Shown piece after piece: positions 53,701 through 60,537 of a stretch of DNA of 64,000 bases. Origin of the DNA: JAIBCC01 sp963763855 (GTDB lineage: Bacteria > Acidobacteriota > Blastocatellia > Pyrinomonadales > Pyrinomonadaceae); the NCBI GenBank assembly GCA_963763855.1, contig CAVXPU010000005.1:2914001-2978000 (forward strand). The letters run 5' to 3'. Under the pieces are notes generated by a model. It did not search any database. It worked only from the letters and a program-made list of their open reading frames with translations, and was not told the origin of the DNA. The translations under genes and the position numbers were made by a program. Position 1 is the first letter of the stretch. Every line of letters starts with the position of its first letter.

Positions 53701-54015
53701 TCCGCCCACTTCAAGGACAATAACAATCAAAGTTGGTCCATCTGCACCAATCTGAATCGCACTTCCAATTTGAATCGGTTGAGCTTCCGCAACTCTTTTG
53801 CCATTCAAAAAGGTTCCGTAAGATGAATTTTTATCAATTAAAATCCAAGAATTTTGATGATGGCGTATTTCAGCATGCGAACGGGAAACCATTGGATGTT
53901 TTTCGCGATCAAAAACGATTTGACATTCGTTTGGATCACGTCCAAGTTTGATTAAATCTTGCTGAAAACTCAATTCCGGAGAATTTGGGCGGTCTTCGAT
54001 TAAAACGATTTTCAT
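50770..54015 (-). CDS. triple-FHA ABC exporter (ABCG-type half transporter)
   Basis: A 1081-residue fusion. Three FHA domains are visible: residues about 5-95 (LGRDPNECQIVFD, SRSHAEIR, NSSYGTFLNGKRV), 200-305 (LGRETNCEVVLD, SRKHADIS, NSFNGTLVNNQRI) and 350-450 (IGRDEKNDISLD, SNHHARLL, NGVYINGKRI). A Pro/Gln-rich linker joins the first two. The ATPase domain follows, with Walker A GPSGAGKST, LSGGQRKRVSIAVEL and FLDEPTSGLDP; the C-terminal membrane half (about 780-1075) is of ABC-2/ABCG type. Similar FHA-ABC fusions are known in other bacteria, with substrate unknown. Here the FHA domains suggest control by the neighbouring kinases. A short gap leads to the TlpA-like gene. Confidence 0.88.
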   Translation of the reverse strand: MKIVLIEDRPNSPELSFQQDLIKLGRDPNECQIVFDREKHPMVSRSHAEIRHHQNSWILIDKNSSYGTFLNGKRVAEAQPIQIGSAIQIGADGPTLIVIVLEVGGVSVPVEKKPMVPPPPVTQAKQQPAQPQDIPKAQPARRQEPKPPPIPSSQPVQRQEVKPPPIPVSQPVPPKQNFPPIPSKLDSIPSSSIITEPQLEFVGKDVPPFKMTKAQIWLGRETNCEVVLDPKAAMVSRKHADISRHGRDFVLTDNNSFNGTLVNNQRISAATPLYHGDEIQFGMGGPILKFILPQQVAPKGSSLAGQRAVASDQNVNFNNSFMANSPKTMVFRGDLAEQIKQPKSSADSQLLMSLTFGSKTELTIGRDEKNDISLDGLQISNHHARLLKNSSGIFIEDLKSANGVYINGKRISKQIFNLDDAVQIGSFLIKVDENGTFGVFDTRSKTRIDCVNITKEVKNRAGGGKIKLVDGVSLSIQPNEFIGLLGPSGAGKSTLMDALNGMRPATDGSVLINNLELYQHLDSLKQSIGYVPQEDIIHRELSVYRTLYYVAKLRLSNDVSKAEIDQIIDEILDVTGLTERRDVPVSQLSGGQRKRVSIAVELITKPSVIFLDEPTSGLDPATEEKIMKLFRQIAESGRTVILTTHAMENVRLFDKIVVLMRGKLVFYGKPEEALTHLGAKNFKELYDRLENPVEEAIEKEGEARRLEITERVAENWKQKFVKTSQFKANVEQPLKQIGQVQSSGVHKKHKLGIFGAIRQWFTLSRRYLEVLLKDKLNLFILFAQAPIIAFLTLIVLDSNEPRDSAYFVLALVSIWFGTSVSAREIIRERPIYKRERMINLGIFPYLFSKLFVLGIIVGVQCLMLFIPLKMFDLVGIMKMPGDLLGIPQFWAMLLSAGVGIAIGLFISALVKTSEMATSLVPLILIPQILFSGLFGVPSGISKVVGLTMPATWSFDTMKRFSSLDTLQEEGAEAKGKSKGLGLYKSIEDENEKIVDEAKGDIDKYRREAEWKILSDYKPGQSFKLDDPPLPKDAMKIPEDLSDYINFLHPWMNEILNQIVLMIMFLGLVVITLIILRIQDIG

Positions 54016-54091
54016 ATCAGGAAAAAGCGGATAAAAACTTATTACTTCCGTGTTCGGACTTTAAAATAATTTACCACACGCCAAAGAAAAA

Positions 54092-54114
54092 GCGTAAGGT
54101 AAAATTCCTTACGC
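54092..54114 (-). terminator. rho-independent terminator after the pseudokinase gene
   Basis: A perfect 8-bp stem, GCGTAAGG (54092-54099) and CCTTACGC (54107-54114), with a 7-nt loop and an A-rich flank (54084-54091) that gives a T tract on the minus strand. It lies about 30 bp past the stop. Confidence 0.7.
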
Positions 54115-54144
54115 CAATTCATATTTTCAATTTTTGAAAATTAT

Positions 54145-56478
54145 TTAGTCTAATGTTGAAGGTTCAAATGATTCTAAAATACCGGCTAATTCATCTTTAT
54201 TGCCAACATCGTCTGCACTTTCGTTAGCAGAAAGCGATGTCGCTAACATTGTGATCACAAAGCCATTTCGCATTGTCGGATTTTGAGTTGGAAGCCAAAA
54301 ACGTCGCCCCCAAACTGTGACCGGTTTACCGTTTGCATCAAGTCCCGAGCTTTGAAACTTAACTTCGTAAACGCTCCAGCGACCGTTTTGAATCTTCGTT
54401 TCACCTTGCGAAACTACTTTATAATTACTTCCCAGAGCTGCTTTCAAATCTTTATTGGATTTTTCGACAAGTTTTGGAAACAAAGTCTTATCTTTCGAAA
54501 ATAAGCCTGTGCTGGCGTAATGAGTTACGAGCATTTGCTCCATTAACGAACCGTTTTCAGTCTTTCGCGAAACATCCAAAAAGTTTGTCGCACTGGCTGT
54601 TTTTGCCCACGTTTTTGGATAAGCAAGTTTGAATCCGCGATAATTTTTGGATAAGTCGCCTTTCACGTCCATCTTTGTGTTTTCAAAATATTCCGTGTTT
54701 TGCGGCTGAGTCCAATTTCTTGCTAGCGGCGGCGATTCTATTTCGCCTTGCGGTTTGTCCGGCTGATTTATTTCAGTTACCGGCGTATCAGTAGTCTGCT
54801 CAGAAATAATTGGATTATTTTGACCAAGATCAGGCGTTTCAGAACGATTCATGAATTGTTTCCAACCCAAATACGCCATTATTGAAAGAGCTATAAGTCC
54901 AACTGCCGCTATGATTAACCAAAACGTTTTTCCGCCTTCTACCGGATCCGGTGAACGTCTTTCCCAAGCTAATTCGCCTTTTCCCAGAGTTATCGGCAAA
55001 TCATCAATTTCTTTAGTTGCGGCAATTGTTTCAAAAGTTTCGACATGGTTTGCCTCAATTGTGATCTGATTCGTTTCACGCAAAGGTCTTGCTTCTTTTG
55101 AGCTTGGAATCAAAATCGAGGTTGACGGCAGAGTGATCTTTTCTCCAATTTTTGCCGTAAAAGCATTAGATTCAGCATTTACCGTTTCAATTTCCTCATG
55201 CACTTCATGAGACTCGCTCAACGCGTGAAACAAAGCATCACCAAAATCCCTCGCTTTCGGATATCTTTCGGTGGAATCATAAGCCAAAGCTTTGATAAAA
55301 ATGTCGTCCACAGCAGGCGAAATGTCCGCACGAATTTTGCTTGGAAGAGCCGTAAAGCCTGCTCTCTGAGCTTTTAGCAATTGATCTGCGGTGGCAAAAT
55401 CGAATGGCATTTTACCGATCAGCATTTGATAAGCAACTACCGCCATAGAATAAATATCGCTGGCGAAATTCGGCATTTTTCCTTCTAATTGTTCAGGCGA
55501 AAGATATTTGGCGTTATCTAAATTATTACGCTTTGCACCATTCGCTACAACAAAATCACTAACTTTTACCAATTCGGTACCAACTTCCGAAACCGTCAGA
55601 AAGATATTTGCCGGCTTGATGCTGCGATGGAGAATTCCATTTTGATGTGCTTCGCTCAATGCATTTGAAGCCTGCCGAATGATTCTCGCAGTTCGTTGCG
55701 GATTAAATTGTTCAAGTTTGTTGAGCTTTTCTTTTAACGTAAAACCATCAACATATTCCGCAACTACAAAAGGAAGTCCTTCCAAAAGTTCGCCCGAATC
55801 CAAAACACTTACGATATTCGGATGATTCATGTGCGAAAGCGAAACTCTTTCTTCGGCAAATATCTTGCTCAGCAAATCGTCGTGCTTTTCGTCCATCAAA
55901 ACACGAACTGTCACTTGTTTATGTGCAATTATTTTATCGTCGGCAAGGAAGGTAATGCTCGAATCATCATTGTATAATTTTTCGGTGATGTAATATCTGC
56001 CTTTAATCGTTTGACCAAGCAATATTTTCGGATTTTCCCAAGTCAAAGCCAATCTTCCGGTGGGATTTAACTTTCTGTTACCCACTTCTGCCGTGCCTGA
56101 AGCGATTTCGTTGGGCTTAACCAATCGAACGGCTGGCTTTGTAATGTGAATCGCCTCGTCTTTCTTGAAAGCTAAGTTGTCATCCTTAAAAACCTTGCTG
56201 CTAAAGGTTGTGTGAAAAGTTGGAGCTTCCGTTCTGGTCTGCGGCGAATTTGATGAAGGATTTCGTGGTGCAATTCTTTCGTCATTTTCACTATTTGATG
56301 AAGAACGTCCAATTAAACTGGTGAAAACCCCTGCGGAATTTCCAGCTGATTTTGCCGAAATTGTAGAACTCACTAAACGGCTTCCGTCATTTGTGCAAAA
56401 TCTCTGAGTTCCTTCTTGGTAAGTGCTGTTACACTTTGGACAACTAAGCATGTTTTTCTCTACTACTGTTACAGCCAT
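54145..56478 (-). CDS. membrane Ser/Thr kinase homologue, predicted pseudokinase
   Basis: A 777-residue protein: N-terminal zinc-ribbon-like Cys pairs (CPKC...FC), a kinase-like domain (residues about 158-415), one membrane helix (about 519-539) and a C-terminal outer domain (about 600-775). The kinase fold is recognisable, but catalytic residues are changed: no Gly-rich loop (KLYNDDSSITFLADD), Arg192 where the ATP-binding Lys should be (VTVRV), HRS with Ser286 for the catalytic Asp, and DFV with Val310 for DFG. APE-like SPEQ and DIYSMAVV regions remain. It probably cannot phosphorylate and acts as a scaffold or regulator. It sits between the TPR gene and the FHA-ABC gene. Confidence 0.8.
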   Translation of the reverse strand: MAVTVVEKNMLSCPKCNSTYQEGTQRFCTNDGSRLVSSTISAKSAGNSAGVFTSLIGRSSSNSENDERIAPRNPSSNSPQTRTEAPTFHTTFSSKVFKDDNLAFKKDEAIHITKPAVRLVKPNEIASGTAEVGNRKLNPTGRLALTWENPKILLGQTIKGRYYITEKLYNDDSSITFLADDKIIAHKQVTVRVLMDEKHDDLLSKIFAEERVSLSHMNHPNIVSVLDSGELLEGLPFVVAEYVDGFTLKEKLNKLEQFNPQRTARIIRQASNALSEAHQNGILHRSIKPANIFLTVSEVGTELVKVSDFVVANGAKRNNLDNAKYLSPEQLEGKMPNFASDIYSMAVVAYQMLIGKMPFDFATADQLLKAQRAGFTALPSKIRADISPAVDDIFIKALAYDSTERYPKARDFGDALFHALSESHEVHEEIETVNAESNAFTAKIGEKITLPSTSILIPSSKEARPLRETNQITIEANHVETFETIAATKEIDDLPITLGKGELAWERRSPDPVEGGKTFWLIIAAVGLIALSIMAYLGWKQFMNRSETPDLGQNNPIISEQTTDTPVTEINQPDKPQGEIESPPLARNWTQPQNTEYFENTKMDVKGDLSKNYRGFKLAYPKTWAKTASATNFLDVSRKTENGSLMEQMLVTHYASTGLFSKDKTLFPKLVEKSNKDLKAALGSNYKVVSQGETKIQNGRWSVYEVKFQSSGLDANGKPVTVWGRRFWLPTQNPTMRNGFVITMLATSLSANESADDVGNKDELAGILESFEPSTLD

Positions 56479-56506
56479 TTTATTGAAAATACCTCTTAAT
56501 AAAATA

Positions 56507-56540
56507 AAGCGTCTCTCTCGCTTGTTTGGGAGAAACGCTT
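56507..56540 (-). terminator. hairpin after the TPR gene
   Basis: AAGCGT-c-TCTC at 56507-56517 pairs with GAGA-a-ACGCTT ending at 56540, with one mismatch. It lies about 37 bp downstream of the TPR stop on the minus strand and upstream of the pseudokinase start; an A/T-rich flank follows. Confidence 0.55.
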
Positions 56541-56577
56541 AATCAACAAAGATTTTCAATAAAATGTTTATTTCATC

Positions 56578-58017
56578 TTAACTCTTTTGAGCTTTGTTTA
56601 ACTTGTTTGTTAAGACTACTTTATTTCCTTCTAATGCAATGGCTTGCATATAAACCCGAGCGGCATCTCTCCCTTTGCCAACCCGCATAAAACCATCTCC
56701 GACAAATTCAAATTCCTGAGACAGCCTTTTTCGTTCATTTAGCGAAATAACCTGCAATGCTCTCATCAAAATCTTCTCAGCATCGTCCAATTTATTGCGT
56801 CTTGTATAAAGCGAGCCGAGCAAAGCGTATGCAACGAAGCTATTCGGGCTAACTTCAAGACTCGTCCTTAAAACCTTTTCAGCCTCATCATAGCTGCCAC
56901 GGGTAGTTAATGCCCGACCAAGTAAAAAGAGAGCGGTCGGATTTCTAGGATCGTCACGCAATGCCTTGCGGAGAAGTTGTTCCGATTCGATATAACGCTG
57001 TTGCGATTGCATAACGTCCGCAACCAAAATCATTGTCGGCACATCGCCCGCCAAACGAATCGCGTCTCTGTAAGCCGCAGAAGATTCGCTGGTCATGCCG
57101 TTTCGTCTTAAAAGTCTGCCAAGATGTGCATAGGCTAAGGCAAAATCTTTGTCTAATTCAATTGCCTGCCGATAAGCATTTTGTGTTTCCTGCTCGATAA
57201 TTCCGCGTAATTCCAGAGCAACTCCAAGCTGATCGTAAGCAACCGCATTTCGATTATCAAGTTCAATCGCTCTGCGTGCCATCGTTTCAGCTTCGGTGTA
57301 TCTATCCGCTAAATTTGTCCCAACTACCGGCTGAGTTAAAACAAAACTCAATGCAATATGTGCTTCCGGGCTATTTGGTTCTAGCTGAATAGCAACGCGG
57401 TATGCTCTTTCCGCTTCTTCCCAACGCTGCTGATCGCTGAAAATGTTTCCGAGACCGTAAATCGCTCGTGAATCTTTTGTTTTTAGACTTTGTGCTCTTC
57501 GATATGAAGATTCTGCTTTGGCATAATTTCTCGCGTCTCTTGCACTATTGCCTTCATCGATCGCTTGCTCGTAAAGTTCATCATAATTGCCGCTGGTTTT
57601 TTGCCCGACATTTATAACGATATTATTTTGCGACGGACGCTTCGCAGCCACTTTGAAAGGCTGAACTGTATTCTTGGCAGAAGTTTTGGCAATTGAATCT
57701 CCTGTTTTGCTTAATTTAGGAGCATTGTTGGATTTTGAAGTGTTCTTCGCCGTCGCTTTAGAATCAACTTTCTTTGAAGATTCTTTCTTAGCAGTTTCCT
57801 TTTTCTTTGGAGTTTCTTTTTTTGATGTGTTTGATTTTGTTGAGGATTTCGGTTTCTCAGTTGTTTTTCTAACTGCAGATGAACTCTTTGCAGAAGGGTT
57901 TGGAGAACGGAAAATGCCGTTGCTGCTGCCTAAATCCTGTCCAAAAGCAATAACCGGTAATCCAATGAAAAGGCTGAATATAAAACCAAAGCCATACTTA
58001 CAAATCGTTTTGAACAT
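56578..58017 (-). CDS. exported TPR-repeat protein
   Basis: A 479-residue protein with a signal peptide (residues 1-27, ending VIAFGQ), a Lys/Ser/Thr-rich disordered stretch (about 40-110) and eight or so tetratricopeptide repeats from about residue 145 to the end (AKAESSYRRAQSLKTKDSRAIYGLGNIF, WEEAERAYRVAIQLEPNSPEAHIAL, YDEAEKVLRTSLEVSPNSFVAYALLG). TPR proteins assemble complexes; this one should be periplasmic. It starts 22 bp after the kinase stop and so probably shares its transcript. A role as substrate or partner of the kinase's outer part is conceivable but not shown. Confidence 0.82.
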   Translation of the reverse strand: MFKTICKYGFGFIFSLFIGLPVIAFGQDLGSSNGIFRSPNPSAKSSSAVRKTTEKPKSSTKSNTSKKETPKKKETAKKESSKKVDSKATAKNTSKSNNAPKLSKTGDSIAKTSAKNTVQPFKVAAKRPSQNNIVINVGQKTSGNYDELYEQAIDEGNSARDARNYAKAESSYRRAQSLKTKDSRAIYGLGNIFSDQQRWEEAERAYRVAIQLEPNSPEAHIALSFVLTQPVVGTNLADRYTEAETMARRAIELDNRNAVAYDQLGVALELRGIIEQETQNAYRQAIELDKDFALAYAHLGRLLRRNGMTSESSAAYRDAIRLAGDVPTMILVADVMQSQQRYIESEQLLRKALRDDPRNPTALFLLGRALTTRGSYDEAEKVLRTSLEVSPNSFVAYALLGSLYTRRNKLDDAEKILMRALQVISLNERKRLSQEFEFVGDGFMRVGKGRDAARVYMQAIALEGNKVVLTNKLNKAQKS

Positions 58018-58039
58018 TTTAATTTCCTAACCCTATTAA

Positions 58040-60322
58040 TTATTTTTCTCTTACCAGCCTAAAGCCTAGAAAGCCGTCCTCCCTTGTTGCCTCTACCGGC
58101 AATCTTGAGGTGGTAAAAATTGCTTTTTCACCATCAGGCTCACTTCGAAAACCACCGCCGCGAATAACGAATTCAGGATTTTTTCCTTTTTTCAGCACAA
58201 ACTTGCTATTTGGATATTCCTTAATTTCCGAACTCGTCCATTCCCATGCATTACCTATCAAATCTTCTACGCCCCATTTGTTTTTTCCGTTCGCAAACGA
58301 TCCAACTTCTCTGAGACTTGTTTGCTTAAATGCGGCTCTTCCTTCTTCCCAAACATTTCCCCATGGATAAAGATTGTTTGCATCACCATTTCTGGCAGCA
58401 TATTCCCATTCTTCCTCCGTGGGTAAACGATACGTTACTTTGTCACGCTTTGATCTCCATTCTGCAAATGCCTTAACGTCTTCTAGGGCAACTCTTACTA
58501 CTGGAAGCATTTCCTCACCAGTAGCAGGCTTTCCGCCAGTCCAATAAGAAGGAGTTTTATAACCCGTATCTTTAACAAACTCGTGATATTCGGCGTTCGT
58601 AACTTCCGTTTTATCCATCATGAAGTCTTTAACTTGAACATCATGTGCTGGTTGCTCAGCAGGCGGTCCGTCATTGCGTCCCATCGAGTATTTTCCGCCG
58701 GTTATCGCAATGCTCTCATTATTTGCAACTACGGCAGGCTTTGGCGTTTGATTTCCCGCCTTCGGCGTTGTTGTCGTCGTTACGCCCGAACCAATTAAAC
58801 CAGCCATGTATGCTCCGCCGATTCCAATAAAAATCAGTACCAATAAAGCGGAAATTCCAGTAATTGCCAAAACGAGCGGTGATAATTTTGATTTTTGCTG
58901 GCTGGTGTCAACAAAACCTTGCTGTCCGCTGGCATTCCAATTTTGTCCGGACCCAACGGGTTGCATACCCGTCTGACTTCCTTGAGCAGTTTGCTGGTAA
59001 AGGCTTTGCGAACCTTGTCCGGTGTGCTGGAAACCGCTTTGCATTCCTTGAGTTTGACCAAAAGACTGATTTGGAAAAGGCTGACCTGCCTGGAGTGTTT
59101 GATTAGGATTAAGCGAACCCGAAGAATGCTGCAATTGAGCGACAATGTGCTGCGGAGTTCCATCACAAACAATTTGATTCTGCCAATCGTAAAAGCCGTC
59201 TTTGCTAATTCGCAAATTGTGATTTCCGCTTTGAAGTCCTTCGAGTAAAAGATAGCCGTCTAATTTTGTCTCGCCGGCGGCAACATTATCTACATAAACT
59301 CTCGATTGCGGCGGATTCGTCAAAACTTGTATCGAAGAAAGCGGCAAATTAGCCGTTCCGCTCGAATGAATCTGCTGAGTTGAACTTCCTAACGCGTGGC
59401 GTAATTCATCGACGAATGCCTGAACGCTAGCAGTTCGCAAATTCCGGTCTTTAACCAGCGTATGACGGACGGCTTCCTCAATTGCGGGAGGAACTTCTAC
59501 CTTAAAGTCCGAAAAAGGAGGTGGCGGATTGTTCAAATGTTTCTGCATGATCGCAGGAATCGAAGAGCCTTTAAAAGGAACATCGCCCGCAATCATTTGG
59601 TAAAACATCACACCCAAACTGTAAACATCCGCTTGAGCATCCGGCTCTTCATCTGCCCATTGCTCGGGAGCCATATAATAAGGTGAACCCATCAAACCTG
59701 TAGTTTGAGCTTGAATAAATGAACCGAGCAATTCACCCGATTTAATTTTTGCCAAGCCGAAATCAAGAATTTTTACTCCTTCAGCTGGGGTATGTGAACC
59801 GGTCAAAAGCATTACATTCAAAGGCTTTAAGTCTCGATGCACAATTCCTTGTTTGTGTGCAGCACCAACTCCGGAACAAATTGCCGCCATCAAATCAATC
59901 GCTTTATCCGGCTTGAGACGTTTTTCGCGTGCTAATAGATCGTGCAAAGATTCGCCTTCAACGTATTCCATCACCAAAAACGGCATCGTTTCATTAGCAA
60001 CTCCGTAATCCGTTACCTGCACGACATTGTGATGACGAATCGCAGCTGCGGCAAGAGCTTCCTGACGAAATCGTGTTACAAGTTGCGGATCATTCCCGAC
60101 CAAATCAGGCAAAATAACTTTTATTGCAAGCTGGGTTTTTAGGTAGGTGTGCTTGGCACTATAAACTACGCCCATTCCGCCCTGTCCGAGACGTTTTTCA
60201 AGTCTGTATTTTCCTTCCAATATTGGGTTTCCCGCAATTGAATGAAACGTAAGTTGATTATCTTTAGGACAATTCGCGACCGCATCGGGGTAACATTGTT
60301 TACAAACTTGGCACTCTCTCAT
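58040..60322 (-). CDS. Ser/Thr kinase fused to PEGA and formylglycine-generating-enzyme-like domains
   Basis: A 760-residue membrane kinase. It starts with a zinc-ribbon-like Cys cluster (CQVCKQCYPDAVANCPKDN). The kinase domain (residues about 38-310) has an intact Gly loop GQGGMGVV, Lys68 (AIKV), HRD with Asp164 and DFG (187-189), plus APEQW. A PEGA-like segment follows (about 330-390), then a Gln/Gly/Ser-rich linker, a membrane helix (about 485-510) and an outer FGE-sulfatase-like domain (about 545-760: GGKYSMG, EVTNAEYHEFV, RLPTEEEWEYAARNG, GNAWEWTSS, IRGGGFR). In T6SS threonine-phosphorylation pathways a membrane kinase (PpkA) acts with FHA proteins; this is the likely counterpart. The first gene of the minus-strand regulatory block. 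Confidence 0.9.
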   Translation of the reverse strand: MRECQVCKQCYPDAVANCPKDNQLTFHSIAGNPILEGKYRLEKRLGQGGMGVVYSAKHTYLKTQLAIKVILPDLVGNDPQLVTRFRQEALAAAAIRHHNVVQVTDYGVANETMPFLVMEYVEGESLHDLLAREKRLKPDKAIDLMAAICSGVGAAHKQGIVHRDLKPLNVMLLTGSHTPAEGVKILDFGLAKIKSGELLGSFIQAQTTGLMGSPYYMAPEQWADEEPDAQADVYSLGVMFYQMIAGDVPFKGSSIPAIMQKHLNNPPPPFSDFKVEVPPAIEEAVRHTLVKDRNLRTASVQAFVDELRHALGSSTQQIHSSGTANLPLSSIQVLTNPPQSRVYVDNVAAGETKLDGYLLLEGLQSGNHNLRISKDGFYDWQNQIVCDGTPQHIVAQLQHSSGSLNPNQTLQAGQPFPNQSFGQTQGMQSGFQHTGQGSQSLYQQTAQGSQTGMQPVGSGQNWNASGQQGFVDTSQQKSKLSPLVLAITGISALLVLIFIGIGGAYMAGLIGSGVTTTTTPKAGNQTPKPAVVANNESIAITGGKYSMGRNDGPPAEQPAHDVQVKDFMMDKTEVTNAEYHEFVKDTGYKTPSYWTGGKPATGEEMLPVVRVALEDVKAFAEWRSKRDKVTYRLPTEEEWEYAARNGDANNLYPWGNVWEEGRAAFKQTSLREVGSFANGKNKWGVEDLIGNAWEWTSSEIKEYPNSKFVLKKGKNPEFVIRGGGFRSEPDGEKAIFTTSRLPVEATREDGFLGFRLVREK

Positions 60323-60484
60323 TTTTGTTTAGGCTAAAAATTCATTTAGGGGCTGAAAAAATTTAAATCCAAAAAAACTGTACGACTTGTATTTCGATAA
60401 AGTTTAGTCGTTCGCAACTTTCCTATTTTTTTCGCTCTATGATTTTAATTCCTTTATGGATAGCAAGCAAGGGAAAATTGAAAA

Positions 60485-60518
60485 AGCACGGATTAGCTGA
60501 CGAAAACTAACCCGTGCT
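60485..60518 (-). terminator. rho-independent terminator after leuS
   Basis: agcacggattag (60485-60496) pairs with ctaacccgtgct (60507-60518) at 11 of 12 with a 10-nt loop. It begins about 20 bp past the leuS stop and is followed on the minus strand by a T run (from 60481-60485). The rest of the 60323-60484 spacer upstream of the kinase is A/T-rich and could carry its promoter. Confidence 0.75.
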
Positions 60519-60537
60519 ACTCAATTTTAGGGTTCTA

